Translations under genes and position numbers: made by a program
Source: Planctomycetota bacterium
GTDB taxonomy: Bacteria > Planctomycetota > Planctomycetia > Gemmatales > Gemmataceae
NCBI GenBank assembly: GCA_016873225.1
Contig: VGXS01000001.1
Span: 186,001-250,000, forward strand
Length of the DNA: 64,000 nt
Direction: 5' to 3'
Shown here: positions 8,525-17,487 of the stretch, in pieces
Numbering within the stretch: position 1 is the first letter of the stretch
How the letters are laid out: each line of letters starts with the position of its first letter
Notes under the pieces: generated by a model
Told to the model about the DNA's origin: nothing
What the model saw: only the letters and a program-made list of their open reading frames with translations
The model's database searches: none

Positions 8525-8916
8525 GCTTCACGCTCCGCCAAAAAACGATCAAATACCCGCGATGCCAGCGGTTCGGGAACAGGCGCGGTCTCGCCGGCAC
8601 GGGCGATTTCCACCGCCCACGCGACGACTTCGCGATAATCATCCATTCCCGAGAGGTTTCCGATCCAGCGCTGCCCCCCGGGGCCCATGACGCAAAGGAC
8701 ATTGGTGAGGTCACAAGGTCCAAGACATCCGGATATTGTCAGCTGAACAGCTTTTCCCAGCGACTTTTCCTTCCATTGGGATTTGAGCCATTCCACGGGA
8801 AGTTCCGGTTTCCCACGGTCGGTGCGACCGCAGCAGCACCCTTGGCAAAACACAAACTGGGACAGGGCCAAACGCTTGGTGCGAACCTCGGCAACATCGA
8901 TATGACGAATCGCCAT
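8521..8916 (-). CDS. Thioredoxin-fold [2Fe-2S] ferredoxin-like protein (first gene of CobW operon)
   Basis: This 131-residue protein has an N-terminal Cys cluster FCQGCCCG (Cys24, 27, 28, 29) and a second cluster SGCLGPCDLTNVLC (Cys64, 68, 75). The spacing resembles thioredoxin-like [2Fe-2S] ferredoxins and the DUF1636-type proteins often seen next to cobalamin or CobW genes. It probably binds an Fe-S cluster or a metal ion in the cytoplasm. I chose ATG 8916 (MAIRHID) over the 8940 in-frame start because it is preceded by an AGGT ribosome-binding-like site and leaves the palindrome at 8936-8950 in the leader. It leads the operon that continues with the 90-residue protein, the GTPase and the WD40 protein. 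Confidence 0.75.
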   Translation of the reverse strand: MAIRHIDVAEVRTKRLALSQFVFCQGCCCGRTDRGKPELPVEWLKSQWKEKSLGKAVQLTISGCLGPCDLTNVLCVMGPGGQRWIGNLSGMDDYREVVAWAVEIARAGETAPVPEPLASRVFDRFLAEREA

Positions 8917-8935
8917 AATTATTTTACCTCGTATT

Positions 8936-8950
8936 ACCAATGGTATTGGT
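8936..8950. promoter_or_regulatory. 15-bp palindrome between divergent operons (candidate operator)
   Basis: ACCAATGGTATTGGT is a perfect 6-3-6 inverted repeat, with partial symmetry continuing outward (TT on the left, TAA on the right). It lies 20 bp upstream of the ferredoxin-like start on one side and about 120 bp upstream of the pseudopilin start on the other. Two similar AAGGTAAAAT/GAGGTAAAAT words on the minus strand flank it. The position suits a repressor that controls both divergent transcription units. The regulator is unknown. Confidence 0.4.
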
Positions 8951-9071
8951 TAATTTTACCTTGTCAACTTTTTCCCAAGAGTTGCGGCAAACCAAAAAGC
9001 CGTTAAGATCGTATAACATTGTAATCCGTGCCTTCGGACACACTTTTACCTGCTTGGCGTTAGGTATTAAC

Positions 9072-9779
9072 TTGAAACAGCAGATCAGAATCGCCTTCAC
9101 GCTCATCGAATTGCTGGTCGTCATCGCCACCATCGCGGTGCTGATCGGCTTGCTTGTTCCCGCTGTCCAGAAGGTCAGGGAGTCTGCCAACCGCTCGAAG
9201 TGCGCCAACAACCTCAAGCAGATCGGCCTCGCGATCCACATGTTCGCCGACAACAATGCCGGACGGTTTCCCGAATCCACCCACGGAAAAAGCGAATTTT
9301 CCACCGCCTGGGTCAGCACCCTTGCCCCCTACATGGAAAGCGTCGACTCCATCCGGATCTGTCCGAATGATCCCAAGGGACGGGACAGGCTCGAGAACTC
9401 CGGCACCAGCTACTTGCTGAACGACTATGTCTGCGACCCCGGAGAAGGCGCCTGCTTCTTCCTCCACAAGCTTCAAAGCACCACCGAAACCATCATCGTC
9501 TTCACCGCCTCCGACCGCAGGGGCACCGCGATCACCGAGGATCACACCCACGCCCGCAACTGGTTCCGGCCCTCCACGGCCATCGACTATCCCGACGCCC
9601 GCTGGATCAGGATCACCAACGACATCCATACCGACCGGTTCTTCGGATCGCCCACGGGCGACCACACCGGCGGCGTTTCGAATTACCTCTATGCCGACGG
9701 CCATGTCGCCGGCATCGCCGGTTCCGCCGTCCGCGGATGGTCCGACAGGAATTTCAATTTCGCGCGCCCGCCGCAGTGA
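9072..9779 (+). CDS. Type IV pseudopilin-like protein (prepilin-type leader)
   Basis: The mature protein begins with the classical A^[25 protein letters not shown]-methylation/transmembrane helix, cleavable by a prepilin peptidase. It is about 235 residues from TTG 9072, which gives the short leader MKQQIRIA. The frame stays open upstream to an ATG at 8940, but that start would add 44 unlikely residues and include the palindrome. The C-terminal half has the YADGHV motif shared with planctomycete DUF1559-type pseudopilins. The large surface protein starts 41 bp downstream, so the two are probably cotranscribed. The pseudopilin may belong to a type II secretion-like or surface assembly system. 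Confidence 0.75.
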   Translation: MKQQIRIAFTLIELLVVIATIAVLIGLLVPAVQKVRESANRSKCANNLKQIGLAIHMFADNNAGRFPESTHGKSEFSTAWVSTLAPYMESVDSIRICPNDPKGRDRLENSGTSYLLNDYVCDPGEGACFFLHKLQSTTETIIVFTASDRRGTAITEDHTHARNWFRPSTAIDYPDARWIRITNDIHTDRFFGSPTGDHTGGVSNYLYADGHVAGIAGSAVRGWSDRNFNFARPPQ

Positions 9780-9820
9780 TCACCTTCGTCAGTCCGTGAT
9801 TTTTCCAAGGAGTTTCACCC

Positions 9821-12800
9821 ATGAGCCGCCATCACCGCCACACCCGCCGGGCCTCCTGCCGCATCGAGGCCTTGGAATCCCGGCTGACGCCCGCCCTGCT
9901 GGACACATTCCTGACAACCGAGCACGTTGACCTAAACATCGGATTCACGGGGTCCGCGTGGTCGCTCACCATCAACAACGAGGACAAGAACGAAACCTAT
10001 TCAGCCGACAAGGCCCTGCTTTATGTGAGCGTTGACAAGTCCAGGCAAACCGCGCCTGCCGGTTTCAGCTTCCTCGGCGTGCCATCCGGGGGGGACTTCT
10101 ACCAGTTGCCGGCAGGCCAAGACCCCAGCCTTCTTTATCTTGGCCTGACCGCCGAATCGGTTAGTTCGAACGCGATCGACTCCTACAGTCCCGCCGCCGA
10201 GTCGGGCGGCCGCGTCTCCGCCACCGGCAAATATGTGAGGCTCACGCTCCACGATGTCAAGGGAGCCAACGGCACCGCCGCCCCCGGCCATTTCTCCGCA
10301 TGGCAGGTCCCGTTGTCTGAGCCCGTTGTGTTAATGGCGTCATCCGACGGTATCAGCACGGGGGACGGCGCCGCTGGCGATTCGCTGTGGCTTTTGGCCG
10401 GCGGCCACCAGCACTTCAATTTAGGCTTCAGCGCCCCGGGGCGCTACGAGGTGACCTTCCGCGCCTCCGCCTTCCTCAACGACAACAACCCCAACACGGT
10501 GGGGGCCAAGAGCCAAAGTGGATTGGTGACTTATTACTTTTCCGTTGGCGGCGCCGGCCAGATGCGGTTCGACTCCCCGACCTACACGGTTGACGAAGCC
10601 GCCGGCAGCAAAGTTGTCACCGTCACACGGGTGGGTGGCGCCGACGGCCGTTTGACCGTCAATTACGCCGCGGCCTCGGGAACGGCGACCGCCGGGTCCG
10701 ACTTCACCGCGGTCTCCGGAACCCTGACATTCAACGACCTGGAAACAACCAAGACTTTTTCGATACCCATCACCGCCGACAACAATGCTGAAGGTTCCGA
10801 AACCGTGGCCCTGTCGCTGTCATCTCCCGGGCCCTCATCGTTCGCCGCCTATCTGTCGGCCAATGAACAACCGGACAGGCACCTCGTTTCATCTTCAGCC
10901 ACGGCAACCTTGACAATCACCGAAAACAGCCTGCCCACGATTTCGGCCATTCAGAACAGGTCCACCGATCAAGGCAAGGCGACGGGCGCCATCTCCTTCA
11001 CCGTGGGCGATGCCGAAACGCCGGCAGATTCATTGGTGGTTACCGCCAAGTCCTCCAATTTCACGCTGGTTCCGGTCGCCAATGTCATCCTGGGGGGTTC
11101 CGGCGCCAACCGCACCGTCAATGTCACGCCGGCCACCAATCAACCCGGCAACGCCACCATCACCTTGACCGTCACCGACTCAAGCGGCGGATCCGCCGAA
11201 TCATCCTTCGTGATCACTTTCGATGATATCCCCGAGGATCCCACCCTCGCCGCCATTTCCAACCAGACAACCAACGAGGATGTGCCCCTGAATGTCCAGC
11301 TCACCGTCGGCGATGGCGACGGTGACACAGTGACGGTGACCGTGCCCAATGCCGCCGACTTCTCGTCACTGGCTTCCGTGGCGATCGTCGGGACTCCGGC
11401 CATTCCGGTCCTGCGAATCACCCCGGTGGACAACGCGTTTGGAAGCCAGAATGCGGTGACGGTTCGCGCCACCGACTCCACGGGCAGGTTTGTGGAACGG
11501 TCGTTTATCCTGACCGTCAGTCCCGTCAACGATCCGGTGACAGCCGCCAACGATTCGTTCCTTGCGATGGAAAACGCCCCGGCCACCCCATTCGCCGTTC
11601 TTGCGAACGATTCCGCCGGCCCATCCAACGAAAACCAGACGCTGGTGATTACCGCGGTGGGAACCCCCAACCGGCTCGGAAGCGTCTCGATCCAAGGTTC
11701 CGACATTATGTACACACCGGCTCCGAATTTTTTCGGGGTCGAATCCTTCACTTACACGGTGACCGATGGAACGGATACCAAGACGGCGACGGTGACGGTT
11801 GTCGTGGAGGCCGCGTCGCGTTCACCCGTGGGGGAGGCCGACTTATTCGTTGTCAACGCCTCCGGCGACGCGCTGAAAGGCAATGTGCTGGTCAATGACC
11901 AGGACCCCAACGGCGATGAAATCGAGGCGCGCCTGTTCGCGGAACCGGCGCATGGAACCGTCGAAATGCAAGCCGATGGCTCATTCGTTTTCACGCCGGA
12001 AGCCAGCTTCACCGGTTCTGACACATTCGCCTACTTGCCAGTCCAGAAGGGGACCATCCTCTCCGGTCACGCCGATGTGGGCATTGGATTTCACAACGGC
12101 AACTTCGACCTTCATGTTCATGACGAGGAAACGGACACGGAATACGAGCCTTCCGATTCCACGATATTTGTCGGCGCGCGCGCCAAGGTCGCGTTGCCTT
12201 CCGGCCTTGGCTTCACAGGAGCCAACCCCGATGATTCCGTATGGATCATTCCCGGCGCGGCTGAAAAACCCGGAGTGGTTTTCCTTGGCCTGGCAACCGA
12301 GGAAATCGCCAATGGCGTTTTCACCAACAACTCCATCACCCTCACCCTCGATGCCTTCAACGGCCCGGGTGATTTCTCCCTTTGGACCACCGATTCCCTA
12401 GGGGGTGTCCTTGAAGGATTGTCGACAAAAAATGGATTTTCCGGCGACAGCGTCTCTCTCACGACGGGAAGCCACGCCCATTACAACTGGGCCTTCACCC
12501 AGCCTGGTGAATACCAACTGACCATGCGGGCCACCGGCCAACTGGCCGGAGGCGGGTCGATCTCCGGGGCCGAGACTTACACATTTTTCGTCAGCCACAT
12601 CGACCCGTTCACCCAGACACCCGTCAGGGAAGGGCATGTTGATCTGGGCATCGGCTTTGAGGATGGTGCCTTCGACCTTCACATCCATGACGAGGAGGCC
12701 GACATCGAGTTCGAAGCCGGTGAAGTTCCCATCTTTGTCAGCGATGCCGCGTTGATCGCGCGCCCGGCGGGAACAGCCTTTGATTTCATCGGCGCGCAGG

Positions 12801-15136
12801 CAGGCGAGCGGGTTTGGAACATCCGGGCGGATCAAGAAATCCCCGGATTGGTATTTCTTGGCTTGGCAACCGAGGAAATTAGCAAGGGAACCTTCGTGGG
12901 CGACAAGGTGACGCTTTCGATCAAGGAGGTCCAGGGCCCCGGCGCTTTTTCCCTTTGGACCGCGGGTGCCACTCCGTCCGTCAAGATGGCCTCCTTCGAC
13001 GGCATCGACGAATCCGACAAGGTCGAGTTGACGACAGGTTCCCACGACCATTTCAACTGGACATTTTCCGCTCCCGGTGAATATGCCATCACCTTCGAGG
13101 TATCGGGCACCCCCGTCGGAGGGTCACCCGTCAGCGCCCAGGCCACCTACTCCTTCTCGGTTTCCAACGGCTTTCCCTTTGTCGGCTCCCCGGTGAAGGT
13201 CGAGGTTGGCAAGGCGGGTCGCCTCGATTTCCTCCACACTCTCACAAAAGGGCACGCCGATGTCGGCATCGCCTTTGAGGATGGCCATCTGGAACTTCAT
13301 GTCCACGACGAGGAAGCCGAGGCCGAGTTCGCTCCGTCGGAAGCGCTCATTTTTATCGGGCCTGATGCCCGAATCACCCGTCCCGCCGACACCAAGTTCG
13401 ACTTCCTCGGAGTCGCGGCAGGAGCGCCCATCTGGGTTCTTCCCGCCATCGAGAACCCCAACCTGCCTTACCTTGGCATCGGCACCGAGGAGGTCGCCCC
13501 GGGAACATTCATTCCGGGTTCGCTCAAGCTATCCCTGGCCCATGTCAGCGGGCCGGGGGAGTTTTTCATCTACACGGTGGATGGGGTCGGCGCCGTCACG
13601 GTCGGCATGTCAACAGTCGACGGGATCGGAACGGACGACACGATTCCCCTCCTTGAAGGATCCCATGGCCACAGGAACTGGGCCTTCACCGCCGCCGGCC
13701 GTTACGAAGTCGGTTTTGAGGCCTCGGCGACGCTGCCCGATGGAACCCAGGTTTCCGACCATGGTGTGTTCGTCTTTTCCGTCGACAACATGGGCAAGGT
13801 TTCCTTCGCCTCGGCCGCTTCGGCGGTGGCGGAAAATGCGGCGGCGGGATTCGTCAATCTCCAGATCAACCGCGCGGGCGGCCTGGATGGCGAGTTGGAA
13901 CTCAGCTTCTCAACGGCCGGCACGGCCTCGGCCGATGTCGACTACAAGCTTTCAGGAACCGTCGTCTTCCTCGACGGCCAGTCATCCGCCACGCTCAAGG
14001 TGGCCCTTGTGAATGACTTCCTCTTTGAAAACCCGGAAACCGCTTCCATCACGATCTCTTCCGCCAATCCCATCGGCTACGCGGGAGCCTGCACGACGGG
14101 CGCATGCAACGGCGGCAATGGCGGGCTGATCGGCAACGGCGGCAAGGGCGGCAACGGCGGCAACGGGGTGGGCGCGACCCCAACACATGCGCTCACCATC
14201 AACAGTGAAGACCGCAGGTTCGCGTCCGATCCCACCCGCGTCAGCGTCATCCCGACTGCCGCGGGAACACTCGTCCGACTCATTGACATGCGGACCAACT
14301 TCACCAGGATTTTCACCCCCATTCCGGGCTACAGAGGCGGATACAACACCGCCCTGGAGGACATCGACAATGATGGAATCCGCGACCTGATTGTTGGAAC
14401 AACCGGGGGCACGGTCGGCCGCGTGCGGGTGCTCAACGGGGCCACCAGCCAAATCCTCCGCGACTTCATTCCCTACTCCACGGCTTACCGGCTTGCCGTT
14501 CATGTCGGCGTTGGCGACCTCAATGGCGACAACCGCCCCGACATCATCACCGGAACCGCGCCCGGGGCGGTGCCGCGAGTCGTGGCCTATTCGGGTTCAA
14601 GCGTCCAACCACTGGTGCTCGCCAACTTCCTCGCGTTCGCGAACACCTTCCGGGGCGGCGTCATGGTCGCCGCCGGTGACACCAATGGCGACGGGGCGGG
14701 CGAAATCATCGCGACCGCAGCGTCCGGATCGAACCTCGTGCGGATTTTCAACGGTTCTGGAACCTTTGTCCGCCAATTCGCGGCGCTGGCAACCGCCAAC
14801 CGCGGACTCTCCGTCGTCACCGCCGACCTCGACAGGGACGGCCGCGACGAGATCATTGTCGGTTCGCTCACCGGTGTGTCTCGGCTGGGTATCTACAACG
14901 ACCTGGGACGCCTCGTGAAGCCAATCCAGCTCCCGCTCGGAACGGCATCCACGGCCGGCATCCGGGTGGCCGCGGCCGATTACGACGGCAACGCCATCAC
15001 CGACATCCTCCTGTCCCGTTCCGGTGGCCGCGGTTCCGAGCCGAGGCTTCTCGCGATCCGCTTCAGCGACATGAGGAAAATCGCGGATCTGTCATTCGCG
15101 CTTTTGTCGATGGACGAATCGGTCTCCATTCGCTAG
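9821..15136 (+). CDS. Giant surface protein with four choice-of-anchor M domains, Calx-beta, cadherin-like and FG-GAP repeats
   Basis: The 1771-residue protein starts at an ATG preceded by AAGGAG. It has a planctomycete-type N terminus (IEALESRLTPA). Domains in order: choice-of-anchor M copy 1 (about 28-240), Calx-beta (248-365), cadherin-like/Ig-like modules (370-745), choice-of-anchor M copies 2-4 starting near His750, His939 and His1145, Calx-beta (1325-1420), a Gly/Asn linker (1427-1450) and FG-GAP-like calcium-binding blades (1470-1771; DLNGDNRPD, DTNGDGAGE). Copies 2-4 keep D/E-L-H-x-H-D-E-E and SHxHxNW motifs. Copy 1 keeps HVDLNIGF and GHQHFN but has lost the HxH pair. In actinobacteria this domain family accompanies metal ABC transporters, and a similar receptor role is inferred here. 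Confidence 0.88.
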   Translation: MSRHHRHTRRASCRIEALESRLTPALLDTFLTTEHVDLNIGFTGSAWSLTINNEDKNETYSADKALLYVSVDKSRQTAPAGFSFLGVPSGGDFYQLPAGQDPSLLYLGLTAESVSSNAIDSYSPAAESGGRVSATGKYVRLTLHDVKGANGTAAPGHFSAWQVPLSEPVVLMASSDGISTGDGAAGDSLWLLAGGHQHFNLGFSAPGRYEVTFRASAFLNDNNPNTVGAKSQSGLVTYYFSVGGAGQMRFDSPTYTVDEAAGSKVVTVTRVGGADGRLTVNYAAASGTATAGSDFTAVSGTLTFNDLETTKTFSIPITADNNAEGSETVALSLSSPGPSSFAAYLSANEQPDRHLVSSSATATLTITENSLPTISAIQNRSTDQGKATGAISFTVGDAETPADSLVVTAKSSNFTLVPVANVILGGSGANRTVNVTPATNQPGNATITLTVTDSSGGSAESSFVITFDDIPEDPTLAAISNQTTNEDVPLNVQLTVGDGDGDTVTVTVPNAADFSSLASVAIVGTPAIPVLRITPVDNAFGSQNAVTVRATDSTGRFVERSFILTVSPVNDPVTAANDSFLAMENAPATPFAVLANDSAGPSNENQTLVITAVGTPNRLGSVSIQGSDIMYTPAPNFFGVESFTYTVTDGTDTKTATVTVVVEAASRSPVGEADLFVVNASGDALKGNVLVNDQDPNGDEIEARLFAEPAHGTVEMQADGSFVFTPEASFTGSDTFAYLPVQKGTILSGHADVGIGFHNGNFDLHVHDEETDTEYEPSDSTIFVGARAKVALPSGLGFTGANPDDSVWIIPGAAEKPGVVFLGLATEEIANGVFTNNSITLTLDAFNGPGDFSLWTTDSLGGVLEGLSTKNGFSGDSVSLTTGSHAHYNWAFTQPGEYQLTMRATGQLAGGGSISGAETYTFFVSHIDPFTQTPVREGHVDLGIGFEDGAFDLHIHDEEADIEFEAGEVPIFVSDAALIARPAGTAFDFIGAQAGERVWNIRADQEIPGLVFLGLATEEISKGTFVGDKVTLSIKEVQGPGAFSLWTAGATPSVKMASFDGIDESDKVELTTGSHDHFNWTFSAPGEYAITFEVSGTPVGGSPVSAQATYSFSVSNGFPFVGSPVKVEVGKAGRLDFLHTLTKGHADVGIAFEDGHLELHVHDEEAEAEFAPSEALIFIGPDARITRPADTKFDFLGVAAGAPIWVLPAIENPNLPYLGIGTEEVAPGTFIPGSLKLSLAHVSGPGEFFIYTVDGVGAVTVGMSTVDGIGTDDTIPLLEGSHGHRNWAFTAAGRYEVGFEASATLPDGTQVSDHGVFVFSVDNMGKVSFASAASAVAENAAAGFVNLQINRAGGLDGELELSFSTAGTASADVDYKLSGTVVFLDGQSSATLKVALVNDFLFENPETASITISSANPIGYAGACTTGACNGGNGGLIGNGGKGGNGGNGVGATPTHALTINSEDRRFASDPTRVSVIPTAAGTLVRLIDMRTNFTRIFTPIPGYRGGYNTALEDIDNDGIRDLIVGTTGGTVGRVRVLNGATSQILRDFIPYSTAYRLAVHVGVGDLNGDNRPDIITGTAPGAVPRVVAYSGSSVQPLVLANFLAFANTFRGGVMVAAGDTNGDGAGEIIATAASGSNLVRIFNGSGTFVRQFAALATANRGLSVVTADLDRDGRDEIIVGSLTGVSRLGIYNDLGRLVKPIQLPLGTASTAGIRVAAADYDGNAITDILLSRSGGRGSEPRLLAIRFSDMRKIADLSFALLSMDESVSIR

Positions 15137-16395
15137 CGCCCGTTGAGCGGCAGGGTAAGGATGGGTGCCGACTGCCCCGTCCTCACCCCGACCTCAAGCC
15201 TCGAGAGTTCCATCACAAGGTGGAATGTCGACTTGCTCGCCGAGTCGGATTCCTCGATGTAAAACCATGCCCCCTTGTGCTCAACCGCCACATGCGCTCC
15301 GGCGGGAGGCTTCTTCCCCTTGGAACATTTCACCTTGAACAGGCCGCCCAGCACCTGCTGCCAATCGAAAGGCCGGCCATCATCCAAGGTGGTGAAAGGC
15401 GCCCTGCCCGCCACGATGTCCTCACCAGGCACATCAACGCCCTGGGAGAGGAAGAACAGCACCTGGATCAGCGACCTCGTTTCCATGTCGAGCAACCGAA
15501 GGCCGTCACCCTTGCCATCAGGCAGGAAGGGGTCGAGTTGGTCCGTCGTGATGTCGAATGCCCGGCAAGGGGGGTCCAACCGGAAGGCCCGGCAAAAAAC
15601 CGCCCAGTCAGGGTCGTCTTCCGCGAAGTTTCCCGCCCTGAGGACCGGAACTTTTTTCTTGCGGGTGACCACCCACCCTCCGTCCGCGTGCCGCCGGTAC
15701 TCGTAGCCCGCCTTGACGGTTTCCACCGCCGCCGAAGCCAACCCGGGTCCGGCGGGCACCGGATCGGTGACCGTCTCCTCGCGTTCCTCGCTGAACAGCA
15801 CCACCTTGCGGTCTTCCTCGCGACGGACCAGCGCCTCCATTCCCGATACAAACGCCTCAAACTCAGGCGCGCGCCTTGGAACCGGCCCGCTGCCTGTTTC
15901 GGCATTGGGAACCCAGTTCAGGTTTTCAAGGTAGAGTCGGCAAACTGTCGACAGGGGCCAGGTTGTCCGCCCGATCTAGGCGACAACTTCCAACGAGATC
16001 GGGGTGAACAACCTTCGAGTGAATTCCTGGTCATCCATCGGCGCATAACTGAGGGTGGGCCGAACCGCTCCGCTAAGCTGGGCCTGGGGCAGGATGGTGC
16101 CCGCGTAACCGCCAAAAGCTTGACCCGCGGCGGATGAGGTGAAAAACGGCAGGGCCTGCAATGACGCCGCAATTTCGGGTTGTTCGGCGATCGTGGTGAC
16201 GATCAGGCTGCTCGGAGAATCGACATAACGCAGACGCACGATATTCAGCAAAAGCTGCCGTTCACTCGTTACCTTGACAGATTCGTTGTATTTAATGCGA
16301 TTGAGTTCCACAATCCGCGGACCCAAGGCGCAACCGGCCATCAGGAAAATGGTGGAAACAGCGGTTATCAGGCACTTGGCGGCCCACAATCGCAT
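15133..16395 (-). pseudogene. Lipoprotein-family gene interrupted by one in-frame TAG
   Basis: Two open segments lie in the same frame: 16395-15976 (139 residues, lipobox FLMAGC) and 15840-15133 (235 residues). Reading through the single TAG at 15978-15976 gives a continuous protein across the gap (…EVVA-stop-IGRTTWPLSTVCRLYLENLN…) with no other stop. The whole frame is about 420 codons. The first part (LLLNIVRLRYVDSPSSL…, PTLSYAPMDDQEF) resembles a family of outer-membrane-type lipoproteins of unknown function in which this segment normally runs straight on into the second half. One base change, for example TTG to TAG, explains the break. The gene is either a recent pseudogene, two separate fragments or a sequencing error. 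Its own stop shares CTAG with the stop of the convergent surface-protein gene. Confidence 0.75.
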
Positions 16396-16518
16396 GAAGG
16401 CACCATCTCCCCGAAAGGTTCCTTGAATCCTTATCGGGGAGACGGGCCATTAATCTGTGGGAAGTTTGCCAAAAAGATCGATTAAACCGAGGCAAGGCGA
16501 ACCTTGATAATGGCCCGG

Positions 16519-17268
16519 TTAGCCGCCCTTGGACTCGGAATCGCCCGATAGGAACGATTCATAAAAGAATCCTCCCAGAATCCCGCCGAGGATTGGGGCC
16601 ACCCAGAAGAGCCAAAGTTGGGCTAACGCGGCGCCGGATGCAATCAGGGCCGGACCCGTGCTGCGCGCGGGATTCACGGAGAGGTTGGTCACGGGTATCC
16701 CGATGAGGTGTATCAAGGTCAGGCCGAGACCGATGGCCATAGGCGCAAATCCGGCGGGGGCCCGCCGGTCCGTGGATCCCATGATGATGAGAAGAAAGAA
16801 AAAGGTGAGAACCACCTCGGCCAAAAGACAGGAAAAGAGGCCAAAACCACCCGGGGAGAACTCGGCATAACCGTTGGTGGCAAAGGCGCCCGCCTGGGTG
16901 TTGTCGATTGAGAAACCCGGCTTGCCGCTGGCAATCAGGAAGAGAACGCATGCGCCGGCAATCGAACCAAGAACCTGGGAAATGATGTAGGGAAGCGCCT
17001 CAGCAAACTTGAACCTCCCACCCGCGGCCAAGCCCAAGGTCACGGCGGGGTTGAGATGGCACCCCGAAACATGGCCGATCGTGTAAGCCATTGACATCAC
17101 GGTGAGGCCGAAAGCCAGGCTCGCGCCGACGAATCCAATTCCCAGATTCATTGCAACGGCGCCGGAAGTGGTCAGGAACATCGCGGCCAAGACAGCGCTG
17201 CCGCATCCGCCGAAAACAAGCCAGAATGTGCCAAGGAACTCCGCGATCAGTCTCGCACGCAGGGACAT
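16519..17268 (-). CDS. aqpZ: Aquaporin Z-type water channel
   Basis: This 249-residue major intrinsic protein has six membrane helices and two NPA half-helices (HLNPAVTLG at 71-79 and [11 protein letters not shown] in the second half). It conducts water across the inner membrane. The N terminus [29 protein letters not shown] aligns with AqpZ starts, so I used ATG 17268; an upstream ATG at 17319 would add 17 residues not seen in the family. The conserved [10 protein letters not shown] and R in NPARS fit the water-selective rather than the glycerol-facilitator group. It stands alone between the interrupted lipoprotein gene and the divergent DUF1549-type gene. Confidence 0.93.
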   Translation of the reverse strand: MSLRARLIAEFLGTFWLVFGGCGSAVLAAMFLTTSGAVAMNLGIGFVGASLAFGLTVMSMAYTIGHVSGCHLNPAVTLGLAAGGRFKFAEALPYIISQVLGSIAGACVLFLIASGKPGFSIDNTQAGAFATNGYAEFSPGGFGLFSCLLAEVVLTFFFLLIIMGSTDRRAPAGFAPMAIGLGLTLIHLIGIPVTNLSVNPARSTGPALIASGAALAQLWLFWVAPILGGILGGFFYESFLSGDSESKGG

Positions 17269-17487
17269 GAACCACCCCAAGGAATCACTCCAAGAAAAAC
17301 ATCCGCCGATCAGGCTCATGGCAATGAGGCTTGGCTTTCAAGCCCATTCGGGCGCCTGGGGTTTGCGATATTGGCTTGCAAGTGATGAAAACCGGAAAGG
17401 AATTGGAAAAACCGGAACCTATTTCGTTCCAGTGTGTTCAAATATATGGGCGATTCTGTTTTCCCGGCATTCCTCGAGGTTCTCAAC

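Noticed and set aside
9012-9020. TATAACATT, similar to half of a proteobacterial Zur box.
   Set aside because: Only one half-site is present, and the flanking DNA lacks the second arm; the palindrome at 8936 is a better candidate.
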